A DNA stretch of 64,000 nt, taken from NCBI GenBank assembly GCA_003260075.1, contig QLIY01000174.1, positions 124,001 through 188,000 on the forward strand, read 5' to 3'. Source of the DNA: Phallusia mammillata (Eukaryota > Chordata > Ascidiacea > Phlebobranchia > Ascidiidae). A program made the position numbers and the translations under genes. Under the pieces are notes generated by a model. That model was not told where the DNA came from. It did no database searches and saw nothing but the letters and a program-made list of their open reading frames with translations. Below, in pieces: positions 45,670 through 58,900 of the stretch (the first letter of the stretch is position 1; each line of letters starts with the position of its first letter).

Positions 45670-46945
45670 GTCTAGAGTTCGTTTACCATAGCCTATATCC
45701 AAGTGGGGCAAATTCCTGACACTTTCAAAAATAGCCTACCTTTGACGAAACCAAACTGGTGTCGATTTGCGCTTAAAACAGCATTGCATTTGGCCAATCC
45801 CACCACTATTTGTTTGTAAATTGGAACTATTGTCGTAGTGGCATAGATTTGTCTTCTATATGGCTAGCCTACAAAAAGAAAGTTTTTTTTAATGTGACTG
45901 AACATATTTTCTGGCAAAGTAGTTCTCATGACAGAACTTTGTCAGCATTTAAGACGATGTTTTAGATGCTTTAATTCACTTCATGATGGCAAACTCGGCC
46001 ACTTTGATAATTGCTTTGGTAGATGCTTAAATTCCGGACAATAAAATTGTTTTTAAAATGTCTTTCCGAATTTGCGTCGAAATTCCGGAATTTTGGTAAT
46101 CTTAGGTTAGAACAAGCAGCAGTTTTGATAAACAGCCTGGTGGACATCTAAGAATAATATTGTTCATCTGAGTTTTTATTGCTTCATGATCTCAATCTGG
46201 TCAAAAAATCGTTGAGGTTGGCCAAAAGTTTGGTAACAAGTAAATTTAAAATGGGGGGCTGGATCTGGATGCATAATTACGCCACGGCAGTTTATCGCAC
46301 TCAATTTTGCGTTTTTGGGCTACGTCTTTGCGTGTGTCCCATATAAGCAAAGAATCTATGTTAATTCAGGTACTAGCTTGTCACTATATTTGTCAAGCTG
46401 CCTTGTCTTAGCAGCGCTAATCCGCGGTTCAAAACAAAATATCTTTATCCCGCTAAGTGTCGCTGTTGGATGTTTACAAATAGCGTCTGTATCTCGTGGT
46501 TTCGTGCAAATGAATATGAATGTGATTATTCATGTGGGAAAAACACAATGGAAGTGCTGTCAGCCGTCGCGCTGCTTTATCTTTGTCGCGCAGGTGCCAG
46601 GGAAGTCTAGATTACGTTAAAAAGCGGTTACTAAAAGGAAGTAGTTCATCTTGTATCATTTCATAGCGAATCCAGCTTTGAAACGCGGCTATATGAAAGC
46701 GCAAAACAGTTGCAACGCATGGTCCTGAAAGCGCATGCCCCGATTAAGCGTCATTATAAAATAAGTAGAATTTATTAGACAAATCGCGGTCCGGATACAG
46801 CATGGTAGTGCAGTACTATCAGTTTAAATTAGACAGTTATACACACTCATATACTTTAGTAATTTTGTTGTTATTTTTGTAGCAAAGTTCAGTTTTCAGT
46901 ATTTATTTAAGTTTGTGTAATCATAATGATAATCATATAATCATA

Positions 46946-49900
46946 ATGATTGCGTCACATCTCACCAACTTGTTCAATGCCATTTTCAACTGTTTTATGA
47001 TCATTATTTGTGGATATGCCGCTGGAAGACTTAATATTATTACTCCACAACAAGGACAAGGAATTGGAAATTTTGTCGGTAAGTATTGTTTACACTTGAT
47101 ATACACATGTTTGTTGTGCATTTTTAATGTTTCCTCTGTAGTTTTGATCATCTATGGGTTTAAGTAAAGAGTTTAGAGCAGTGTTTTTAACTTACTTATC
47201 CGTCGGTTTAAATAGTTTCATCTGTTAATAGGTTTCATAAGTCTGCAACCAAAATAAAATTGAGCTTTTTTAATGTTTTAGACTTCTATAATTATTTTAC
47301 ATTTAAAAAAGTCAATATATAGTTATGGTAAAGCGAAAATAGTCTTGAAACACTAGTCTACAATGTGTACAAATTCTGTTTTTTGTTTAGAATTTATTTT
47401 TCCTAACTCTTGTGTTGTTATCCATGGAAACATAACACAAATTTTTTCTTCGCAGGAACATTTTCATTGCCTGCGATGCTGTTCAAAAACATGGTCCAGC
47501 TAAATTTTGCGACAGTCAACTGGTCATTTATGTTGGCAGTTCTGCTGTCAAAGACTGTGGTGTTTGTAATTGTTCTTGTTATCACATTGCTGGTCTTAAG
47601 AAGAAAAGGAATTGGCAGAGCAGCACTTTATGCCATTTTTGCGACCCAAAGTAATGACTTTGCTATGGGTTACCCGATTGGTAAGAATAAAATTGTTGGT
47701 TGTATTAGTTTGACTGTCTAAATCAGTGGTTCCCAACCTTTCTGCACCGTGGGACTGGTAAAAATGTAAAAAAAAGGTCTTAGTAAATGCAACAGATATT
47801 TGTAAGCTTTTTGTTCACCAAAGTTGTCGTTGCGCAACTTAATACAAGATTTAGTCATAGCCTATGTGTTTAGGACGAAAAATTACTCAAACAACAAAAC
47901 GCCAATCCATTTACATATAAAATTAATGCAAGTGGGATGTTTGCTGTTATTTCGCTTCCAGTATGAATCTCATCTCAAAAGCGAAGAATAACTTTGTTTT
48001 ACAAAAATTTGTTGAATGCTAGACACAGTTTATGACAAAACAATCATAAATGTGACAAAAAGCTTTATTAAACAACTTTGTGGGTATCAACGGTGGAGAG
48101 CTACCTCAGTTTTACAGCCAAGCGTAAATGAGTTTCACAGGTACCCACAACTTTGCAACAGGCCTACTTATCATTCCATTTTAAAAAGTAGCTTGGCATA
48201 AAGTAAGATAAGTTGCGGACCGGCAAAACATTTACACAAATAGCTTCGCAAATAGTGGGTTGCGACCCAAATTTGGGAGACCTTTCAGTCTGGGTCGCGA
48301 AATATTTTAAATTTTCCATGAATATAAGCATGGGGGGGGGGTGTGACAAAAAGCTTTATTAAACAACTTTGTGGGTATCAACGGTGGAGAGCTACCTCAG
48401 TTTTACAGCCAAGCGTAAATGGGGGGGGGGGGGGGGGGGGGGGGGCTATTATTGCATTGTTACAATATGACTACGCAACTGTTACATACAGTCTATGTAC
48501 CAATGTAATAAGTTAAGCGTACCTTGCAAGCAGTCATGATTTTCTGTTACCATTTTGCAATGCGAGGTTATAGCAGCAGCAACGTTTGTTTACCTGCTGT
48601 CTTATGTGCTGACTTTCGCTTTATTTTGTGCAAGAAAATAACATCTGACAATAGCTTAATAGCAGTCTTAATATTGATATCTAGTCGCTTAGTATTTTCC
48701 ACAAACTTACATGCTACAAAATGCTTGGGCCACAAGAATTTAGAGTAATTTTTTTGGGTCGCACCAAAAAGTATTTGCGGACCCCTGGTCTAAAGTATGA
48801 AATTACGCTTTTTTGCCAATGTATAGTGCACAAAATTTATGATATGCAAGAAATAAAATCACACTTTTATTGAGCATTTCTAAAGTGGTTCACACAGTTT
48901 CTCTGTGTACTCATGGCAGTTGTGTCCATAACCAGACTACAGTTAGTATATTGCAAGAATTTCTTGTTTTTTTTTAAGTTGCAAATTGTCTTAAGGATTT
49001 GAAATCCCTCTTAAAAAACATTTTTCATTTTTTCCTACATGAAAACTTTAGCAATTAGACCCTCTAAAAAACAAACAAACTTTAAAAAAAAATTATAATT
49101 ACAAGTTTCATAAAACATTAAAACTGTATTGTTATTTTTGCTTTATTGGTCAAACTTGTGTTTAGTTGCTGTGTTGTACAAGAAGTCATATCCAGAATTT
49201 TTGCAGTACATTTATTTATTGGCACCAATATCACTTCTCATTCTCAACCCTATTGGATTTATGTTGCTGGAAATTGACAAGCACTGGAAGTAAGTTAATG
49301 GCAAGTCATAGCGGTGGGTAACATAATTGCCTGGATGTGCTTTTATGAACCCCATAAAACACAATGAACTTTTTGTGATCTCATATTTGAACCTGGAAGT
49401 TATAATAGCTGAACTTGTCATTTTGCAGGGCTAAAAATGAGGCTCTTACTGAAACCCCAAGTGAATGTGAGGGCTGCCCAAGAAATGGTTGGTATTTTTG
49501 ATATTACAAAAATATTTCATGATACTAAACGTTTTTTGAAGTCACACTTCTTTGTTCCTGATTTCTTACAGATTGTTTTTTTTAGTTAATAGGCAAACAT
49601 ACATTATTTTTAGGGCAATGTATAGCATCAACATCATCTATGCCGCCAACATCGAATCAGCGTTTTAAATCTGCCAAAGGTGTTTTAACTGTCATCAGAG
49701 GGTTACTTCTCAATCCAATCGTAGTCATGGTTTTTGTTGGCCTAATCTTTCACTTTATATTCAAAGGGTAAGCTAAAAATGTTAAAAATTCTGATTAAAA
49801 TAAATAGTTTTTAATCTAAATTTATTTTTACCATTTTTTTAATGTTTACATTTCAAAATAAGTGCTGCTCTGGTTGTATTTAATAACTATTGCATTTTAT

Positions 49901-52900
49901 TTTTGTAATTGGTACTGTAAAATATTTTTTAAATTTGTAGTAAACTGCCGTTGCTTCTTAATGAAATTCTTACGACCCTGTCCAATGCTTTTTCTGCAAC
50001 TGCCTTGTTTTATCTCGGTACCACGATGGTCGGTAAATTGAACAAGGTTCGAGGTGTTGCTCTGCTCATTCCCCTGTCACTTATTGCTGCTAAAATGTAA
50101 GTAACCAAACAAAATTGTCACGAATTATTGTTGTGTACATTTGAATTTTAACAATTGTAACGGAAAAATGTGAACACAAGTGAAAAATAGGTGAATTTAT
50201 TATGGGTCCCCTTCCCTGTTTTTTATTTTTTTTTTCTTCTTTTTTTTCTTCCCAAAGTTTGTCCGACTCATTTTTTTGGCTGAAATTTACATAGATGGTA
50301 GATATAGTTATGTAGATGTGCATCCCACTTTGTTTTTGTTGATAACCCCAGTATTTACCCCGCTAGCCCCCTAAAATGGGTGAGTTTTTAAACAGTGTCA
50401 GAATTGGCTGAAATTTGGATTTCTTGTATAGTATGCCATTTATAGGTGTCGATTGTTGTGTTCAACCCTGTAGTCCTAACATTTACCCCACAAGCCCCTA
50501 AAGTGTAAAACGTATTTGTATGTTACTGGGCACCACAAACGAAAGATTTCTTTGGAGCAATAGTGTTACAAGGGCAACCAGTTGTATGTTGCTCGTTGGT
50601 GGGTTGCTTGGTGGTCGTTTTTGCGCCATGGCAGTTAGGGGCTTGTTAACAGCCCTATGACGTCAGAAACATTAACGGTTGTTGCTCAAAACACCTCTAG
50701 TGGTCGAAATTTTAAACATTGGCGGATTGGGCTGAAATTTTGCAGTACTATTGATTGAGTCATTGTGGTTTTTATATATTTTTTAGTTTGTGTGTCGAAC
50801 CCAATTAGTTACCCTACTAGCCCCCTAAAATGGGTCAGTTTTTTAAAACGTTAAATAGGACATACTTCAAACAATATCTGGGGTGAATCTAATTTTATAG
50901 TTTGTATTCTACATAGTATTATTATTTAAGCCCAGTGCCGATCACTGTGTTTTACCTTACAACACCCGACTTTCTCATGGTTATCTCTTGAATTGCATTA
51001 TTTTCAACTTTGCATGTGTGGGGACCCATGAGTTTTTGCCTGCAGAAACGACTAAGGTTATAAAAGACAATGGCTAATATGGGACCCAATACAAAATAAG
51101 CATAGGAAATATATTAATGTTTTAAAATAGGTTATATTGTAAATGCAACAACAAAATGTGCTAAGCCACCCTTCTAGTTTTTGTTAAATTTTGTTGCAAA
51201 TTCATATCTATCTTTTAAGATACTGTAAACCTTGATTAATCCGGACCAATTTGGACCAAACAAAGTGTCTGGATTAGGTGAAGATCCTGGTTAACTGATC
51301 TCCATTAGTTTAAGCCCCCCCCCCCCCCTGGTCATCTGTGTACTCAGGGAGCTTCTGTAAATGTCCAGACACATGACACACAAAAATCTATGCTGTGCCC
51401 CCCCCCCCTGTAAATGCAACAACAAAATGTGCTAAGCCACCCTTCTAGTTTTTGTTAAATTTTGTTGCAAATTCATATCTATCTTTTAAGATACTGTAAA
51501 CCTTGATTAATCCGGACCAATTTGGACCAAACAAAGAGTCTGGATTAGGTGAAGATACTGGTTAACTGATCTCCATTAGTTTAAGCCCTACCACATTAAA
51601 AATCAATTGTACTTCGAGTTTTGTCTGAATAATGTAAAGATCTGGATTAATCGAATTCACTTTACTCAAGGTTTACTATACATAAAAAAAACAAAAATAG
51701 TTGTTATAATATCCTGTAGTCTAAAAACTTAACAATTTTGAAAAACAACTTAACTTTTTTTATTTTCTAATAGACTCCTCTTGCCAATTCTTGCCCGAGA
51801 AACTGTTTATCTCTTCTCGCATGTCATCCCAGTGGTGGATCCCCGCCATCACAACCTTACTACTGTAGTTTCCGCATCACAAATGAACACATCATACCTA
51901 AGTTCACTCGCTAACTTTGGTTTCTTATATGGAACAATCCCCACCGCCCCAACTGTCGTGATTTATGCTGCTAAATACAGTATGGAAGTAGACAGGGTAA
52001 GTAAATAGCTGTGTAGTATTACAGACTTCTGAAGGGTACCTTTATACAGGAGTCATAGTACCATACTTTCACGATCATTCACTTTGCCAAAGAAATTATT
52101 ATTGAACATAAAGTGGTGTTTTGCCACAGCATGCACATCTAGTGTTGGTTACAGTGGCCCTCAGCATACTCAAGGAGTTTGTGTGTATGCCCAAACACAC
52201 GAAAATCTATGCTACACATAACTGGTACATGACCAAACTATATATACGGTTGCACACCGTGGTCATCTGTGTACTCAGGGAGCTTCTGTAAATGTCCAGA
52301 CACATGAAAATCTATGCTGCGCATTAACTGGTGCGTGACCACAGCGTGCACAACTAATGTTGCTCACAGTGGTCCTCAGTGTACTCAAGTAGCTTGTGTG
52401 TATGCCCAGACACACAAAAATCTATGCTGTGCAATAAACTGGTGTGTAGTCACTGCTTGCACATTAAGTATTGCTTGCAGTGTTTCTCAATGTACTCAGA
52501 GAGTTTGTGTGTATAACCCCAAATATTAAAGGAAACATTATTTACAATTGTATTAATAGTGGTGTTTATTCTAGAATGGCCAATTTATAATGATTGGTTT
52601 CCAACTATTTTATGCAGTTACATCTAACACTAAAGCAGTAAAATCTTTCAATTGATTATTATTTTGTTAGTCTTAAAACAAATTTTATCTTTATGTCACC
52701 TTTTTTAACCCAATTCTATTTAGCTTGCCAGTGGGATGGTAATATGTACAACACTATCTGCACCTATCATGTATGTAAGTGCATGGACTTTGACAATCAC
52801 ATCAATGAAAGTGGATTATTACAAGGAGCAAGTGTTGTTGGTGGATCAAGACGTCAGTATAGTAGGAATGCTCTGTGCAGTAAGTATAAACTATGTTGTT

Positions 52901-55900
52901 TTCTTCGTACCTTTCTGTTTAATCGATGTATAGCAGAGTATGGAGTTGAGTTGAGTTTATTTCTCTTGGTGCTAAAATACATAGCATCACAATGGCACTA
53001 AAACAATCACCAAGCCGGAAATAGCTGTACTACGTTATAGAGCGCAAAATAGTGAAGAGCACAAATGGTGGATGATAATGGTTTAACGTACTGCAGCTAC
53101 ACCGTATTAAAAGGCGCTATGTGATTGAGGCTCACAAGAAAGTGAGATTGGCGCATTGTGAGTAAACATGACTGGGGGTGGGACGTTGGTGGGACCAGTA
53201 TCTTAAACTAGTTGGGTCTTGGTTTTTATCAAAAAATATCGTTTTAATGTAGGCTTTGGTAAAATGGGCAAAAACTCTTGTTTATTTTGTGCAGAAAAGG
53301 CCATGATACATCACACACAAATCATGAAACAAATGTTACAATTTTATAACCTTTCCAGGTGTGGTGTGTTTGCCTGTTCATTGCCACCAAGAAATTTCAA
53401 CGCGTCCCGCATCTAATCACTCTTGTCTTGTCCTGTACCATGGTAAGTGGATTAGATTGAGACATTTCTGGCACGGTGATCAGATTCTGATACTGCCGAT
53501 AAATCGATTAACTGCAGATCACTAACAGCTGTTTTCCTATTTCGTTTCCTGGCAACAGCTGCAAATTTCACATGTGAAGTATTTTTTCATTGTTGTCTCA
53601 AGTCTGCAGCTTTACGCGTGATGTCACGGTCCCGAGCGTGTCACGTCATGTTGTGACGTCACTTCGCGTCATCCTTTGTCAAAGTGTTTTTATCTTTTTA
53701 ATCATACTGGGGCTGAACCAGTATAAAGAATTAAACCTGAATCTGCCCCGAACGCAAAATTAACCAAGATAAAATAACAAAACAAACAAGGCTAATTGTT
53801 AGGTCAGCCTTGAATCAAGTGCGTTTTACTCGAACTTAAACCCGAACCGGCCCGACAATCTCGACTTACAACTTTGAGGCAATTAGTGGTTAAATTTATC
53901 AGTAAAAGCATCAATGTCAAGTTTCAACAATTACGCACTTCAGTATTGTGGATGAAATAAAATCAAAAAAGGGGAAAGTCAATAGCCCTGTTGTTTTACG
54001 CAACCAAGTGATTTTCCAACGATGTAATTTAAGGCCACAGAACATTATACAGAATATATATGCTTGTCTGAAAAATACTTTGGCTCTGCAGGTGTACATG
54101 TTAAGTGTTTTACAAAATCGTTAAAAATGTTCCGAAACAGTCATGTCAAGATTTATAGTTCCCCGTTTTTACGTCGTTCACGTTCAAATTAAATTGAAGT
54201 AATGATTTATTCATGAGGCACGTATCTTGCATGTGTTGTCTTCCGCTAAAATTGAATTGCACGCGGCATTTGCCCTCCCTGTCCTGTTTACATTTCACTT
54301 CAGTTAAACTTAGCGCTTTTCCTTTTAACCCTAGCCGGATAAAGTTTTTCTCAGTAAATTGATGCCAAAATATATCAATGACCTTCAATGCCATCGTACA
54401 TAAACAAACTTTGCTTAAAGTAGTTTTGGCCTTGTAGGCTAGTATTACTATTAAGGATAAGTAGAGCCTGTAGTAATATAAACTAAATATCACCTTTTGA
54501 TTTTCGGTGTACGACCAAATTGTTCGGAATATAGTATTGGGAGCAACAGTTTAGGCAATACTTAGGTTGCGGTCCGAAAATTGCCAAACAGTTTTTACGC
54601 CCACTGATTTCACCACACAACTTCGTCTTTCTTTCGCTTTGAAAGAAAAAATACGCCAGCTATTAACGTCATACATACATACGTAACGGAATCACATATC
54701 AAAATCTCCGGATGAAACAAAAAAACCTTTACATAAGATTCACAATTCACCGTAAAATAGAACGCTTATAGCACCTGTTCCCAACCTTTATGGTGCCGTG
54801 ACCCCTTGATAACATTTGCCAACAATAAAAGGGTCCATGAGTTTATTATATTGGGGCTAGTGGTCCATGGATTAAAACGAGTTGGGAACTACCATACGAA
54901 CCGCTGGCTTATAGCCTTCAAGCAGAAACAATTAACTATTGGTTTTGACCTGGGTTTAGCGGATCGCCGCAAGTGGTGTTTAAATGCAATCATTTTTGAA
55001 TACATTTTCAAGTTTATTGAAACACTTTTAAAGACTACGAATTGCAACTGCAGTTATGCGACAGCAATAGGCTTCAGTTTTGTTTTAAAAAATCGTATTT
55101 TTTGTAGATCCATATCCATTGTTTATCAAAGAACTGTACACATAAGTTTGTTAAAGAAAAACTTTAGTTAAATATTGCACGAGGGGCCGCAGTCATAAAA
55201 CTGGTGGGAACCATTACAAAAAATCATGTTTTTGTCTACCCTGGCCTAAACCGTATATATATATTTTCAGTTCCTCGCTGCATTGATGACGGTCATATCA
55301 AGCGTTGTGATGGCCGATAACACGTCTACTATCGCTATGGTAAGTTATACAACATAAGCTATCGCACTAGCAGCAGTAAAATGGGTTGCAGTATGTTTTG
55401 TTGCAATGTCACATAAAATGAATCACCGGACTTCGTAAATCTATTTGGGCGCATGTACAGCGCTGAGAATTGTATTTTTTGGTGTGCTAAACGAAATTGT
55501 TGCACTACCATCACTTACTGCATCATGCAGTTTTGTACTGCAACTTTGCATTTGCATTTTTTTGAAACAATAAATTTTAGATGTTTACCCAACTTTTGTC
55601 AATAAAAGTGATTAAAGATAAAAATGATTTTATCACAAGTTTTCAACGAGTTTTTTTTAAGTCGATAACAGTTTGGTTAAGGGTAAACACTTTAAACTGA
55701 TCGTTTGTAGAGTGACTTTTAAATAGCATAATCTGACATAAACCTGTCAAAAAGGTTGTAAATACCACACCTTGCCTTAATGATAATAACAGCGTGTGTT
55801 TAAACGTCTGTCATACAACATATTTACTATATACAAGGTCAGACGGTTTTGATTTCATTTAACCAGTTTATGTCTTGTGTTTCTAACAGTAATTTCTTTA

Positions 55901-58900
55901 TTCCAATATAGTCACATGTATATGGCTAAAATACAGCAACGCAGTTTCAGCTAAGCCAGCCGTATGCCAAAGTCCAACGTTGTTTTAATACAAAGAATAT
56001 TTTTTGCTTTTCCTTATAGCACGTGGTCGCCGGTATCCTGTACTTTGGCGTAACCAGTACAAGACTGCTCACTGCTTCCCTCGCTGTGTGTGTGACGCTA
56101 GTTAAGAAATACGGAGAGACGAAAGCTTGGTGAGTGACCGGTTGCTATTAAATCCTTTTTACAGCAGGAGTTTTTAAACCAGTGTTCGGTAGCATATGGT
56201 TTGCGAGCCAGATGAAGCTCTTTAGTTCAATGCTTTTCATGCAAACATTTTTGGACGCGACCCAAATATTTGTAAGTTCAAATTTTACGATTTTTTGCGA
56301 AAAATGGGTATGCATTTTTATCTGTAAAACAGTAAAGCATGAAAGCATTCATGAAAGTTACTGTGCCTCTTTCGGCCGATTTCAATCATTCTTTTGAAAT
56401 TGGTCTTTTAATTATTACGAAACATTTTGAGGTTGTGGGAAAAAATAAAAGCCACGAAGCAAAGTTAAAGCTTAAACGACTTTGTTACCAAAAAGACGCC
56501 CTAACAAAAATTTTAGGCGACCTCTACTGTGGGAAACACTGCTTTACAATCTAAAGCTTTAGATGGCTGCGACTGGCTGTCAATTTGCCTTTCTTAACAC
56601 AAAAAGTAATAAGTCATACCGTTAATATAATAATCTCCTCTTGCATTGTAATTTATATGTTTGGTAAAGTTTTTATTGTTACTGTCCTTCTCTTGTTTAA
56701 GTGTTGCGTTGGGGTCAATAATATTGTTAGCTGCCTTGGAAGTAAAACATATTTTGTTTCCTCAACACGCGTGCAAGGGGTTGCGACTACTGTGTTACAT
56801 AAACAGTTATGTTGTTCCCATTTGTTAACCATATATGTATTTTTTACCAGGGCGTTTCGCTGGATTCTGATATTCGTTCCAACCGGAATAGCGGTCTTCA
56901 TAACCTTAGCTGTGACCCTTTTCAGTAAAGCAAAACCCAAAATCAAGCCAGTGTTTCTGCACGCTTGGGCACAGGTCAGTGAAATGGGGTATTTTGATGA
57001 TTGCTGGTTTTCTAAGGTTACTGTACCATAACTAACTTTTATAACATGATCTACACAAAACACTGAAAAAGCACAACCATGGCTATAAGTGGACGAATTT
57101 GAAATTGTCTTAAGTCCTGAACCCAGACTTGAAAGCATTTTGAATTAAAGGGCTTGATTCTGTTTTTTGTTTCACTTTTACCCGTTCACTTTACTGTTAA
57201 GTCAAGTGAACCGAATTTGTGTAACGCAATATATATCATTGCTTTGTCACTAAACGATTACTTATTCATTAGACTTTAATTTGCCGTTCAATTCCGATGA
57301 TAAGAATTGATTAATTCATTTTCACTACGTCACTATGCGCGTAAAATTTCATTTCCATTGACACTTCTGTCAATTGTGACGTAAAATCGATATCACAAAA
57401 TGTGTGTATGACGAAATAAGTGAGAATTTCATTCTTTCGTATCAGGACTCTTTTTTCTCTTATTCTCTGTCCTAGTCAGCTATTGTTCCATCCAGACAAC
57501 AGTACCTCGGTATAATTTAACAATAAGCGAACTGTTAAAAGTAGAATATAACACAGGGGTTCTTAGGAGCCCGTATGTAGTCCCTAGGGGTAGGTATATA
57601 AGTTCCACAGTAGGGGTCGGAGATAGGGTGTCAAAATAATGGCTGTTTAGTAGGGATGTGCCAAAATTGCAAATGTTCTGTCTGGTCGAGCACCGAGCAT
57701 CTCACGTTAATGCTCGGTGCTCGGCCGAGCACGNAACTTTTAAGTTTTTCCGTGAAGATTTAATAAAAGGTATTTGTTGCTTTAAAGTATTACTATTAGT
57801 TGGTTTATCCGCACTTTTTCAACTTGTTTGAATGGAACTTGTTTAAAACATTACGATGAAAGCTATAGGGGGGGGGGTACTATCGAATAACATACATAAA
57901 ACACTGATTAGGTAAAATAGCTGCTAATTCTTGAGAATTTAATGTCAGTTAATACGATTCGATTTTCTTCTGGGGGGGGGGGAACTATCGAATAACATAC
58001 ATAAAACACTGATTAGGTAATTCTTGAGAATTTAATGTCAGTTAATACGATTCGATTTTCTTCTGTTATTCATTGTATGCTTGGGTTACGAATACATTTT
58101 ACGAACACTTAAAGGGGTACTAGCGCAAAAAAATACCACTGACCTAAGGCCTTTGTGTTATGTGTGCAACAAATTTTCCGAGCCAATTTGAACAAAAACG
58201 TCTTACTTAATATTAGCAGCTCCTGTTTAAACTTATCCCCCCCCCAAAAAAAGCATTTTTTTATACATAGAAAGTAGTAAGGATGGGGTGGTGATGACGC
58301 AACGAAACTTGTGGTTGAAATATTTACCATCGTGTGATGTGTTATGTTTTGAAAACCAAACTACGTTCCATGATGCGTTCACGATTTGCTAAAATGTGAA
58401 TTTATTCCAAGTTTTTGTGTTAATGTCATGTTTTTCTCCGTTTTATTTGTTTTTATTTTTATCCTCTGTGGACGGGCAACGCCTGAATGCGTTATGCTCA
58501 CAATGAGCCCCCCGTTGAGTTGCCTGTTTTATTGCAAGGCCGTTGATCATTTTGTACCTTATCATTTTGAGGCATTGGTGACTTCAATTTAGTTAGTCCG
58601 TTCACTGGGTTGGAGCAATGTCGCTCAGGTTTCTTTCTTAAGGAAACACGAGATAGGATTAGAACCCACAATCTTGTGAACATAAGGCGGTTCAGCTAAT
58701 AACCACTTGGCCATCTTGGCGACGAATTGCTAATCCAAATTTTCATGTCAACAAGAAAAATGCAAATTTGAATGTGCACGCTTTTCAAATAAAACAAGAC
58801 AAGTGTTACATATTGTTTCATTTCTTATTATATAGGATATTATAGGCGTAGATTGACGACAAATTTATAAAGGCGCTTGTGACAATTTTTGGGTCAACGT

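Larger units (their letters stand above)
44401..46945. other. intergenic DNA between tbx20 and gpr155
   Basis: Contains the tbx20 3' UTR, a foldback MITE (44500-44810), an hAT element (45204-45669) and unique AT-rich sequence. A 101-codon frame at 46315-46620 has no recognisable similarity. The gpr155 promoter should lie just left of 46900. Confidence 0.5.

Noticed and set aside
46315..46620. A 101-codon ORF before gpr155
   Set aside because: No recognisable similarity, no supporting splice or poly(A) context.
56653..57138. A 161-codon minus-strand ORF
   Set aside because: It is the antisense shadow of gpr155 exon 12 and its flanks.
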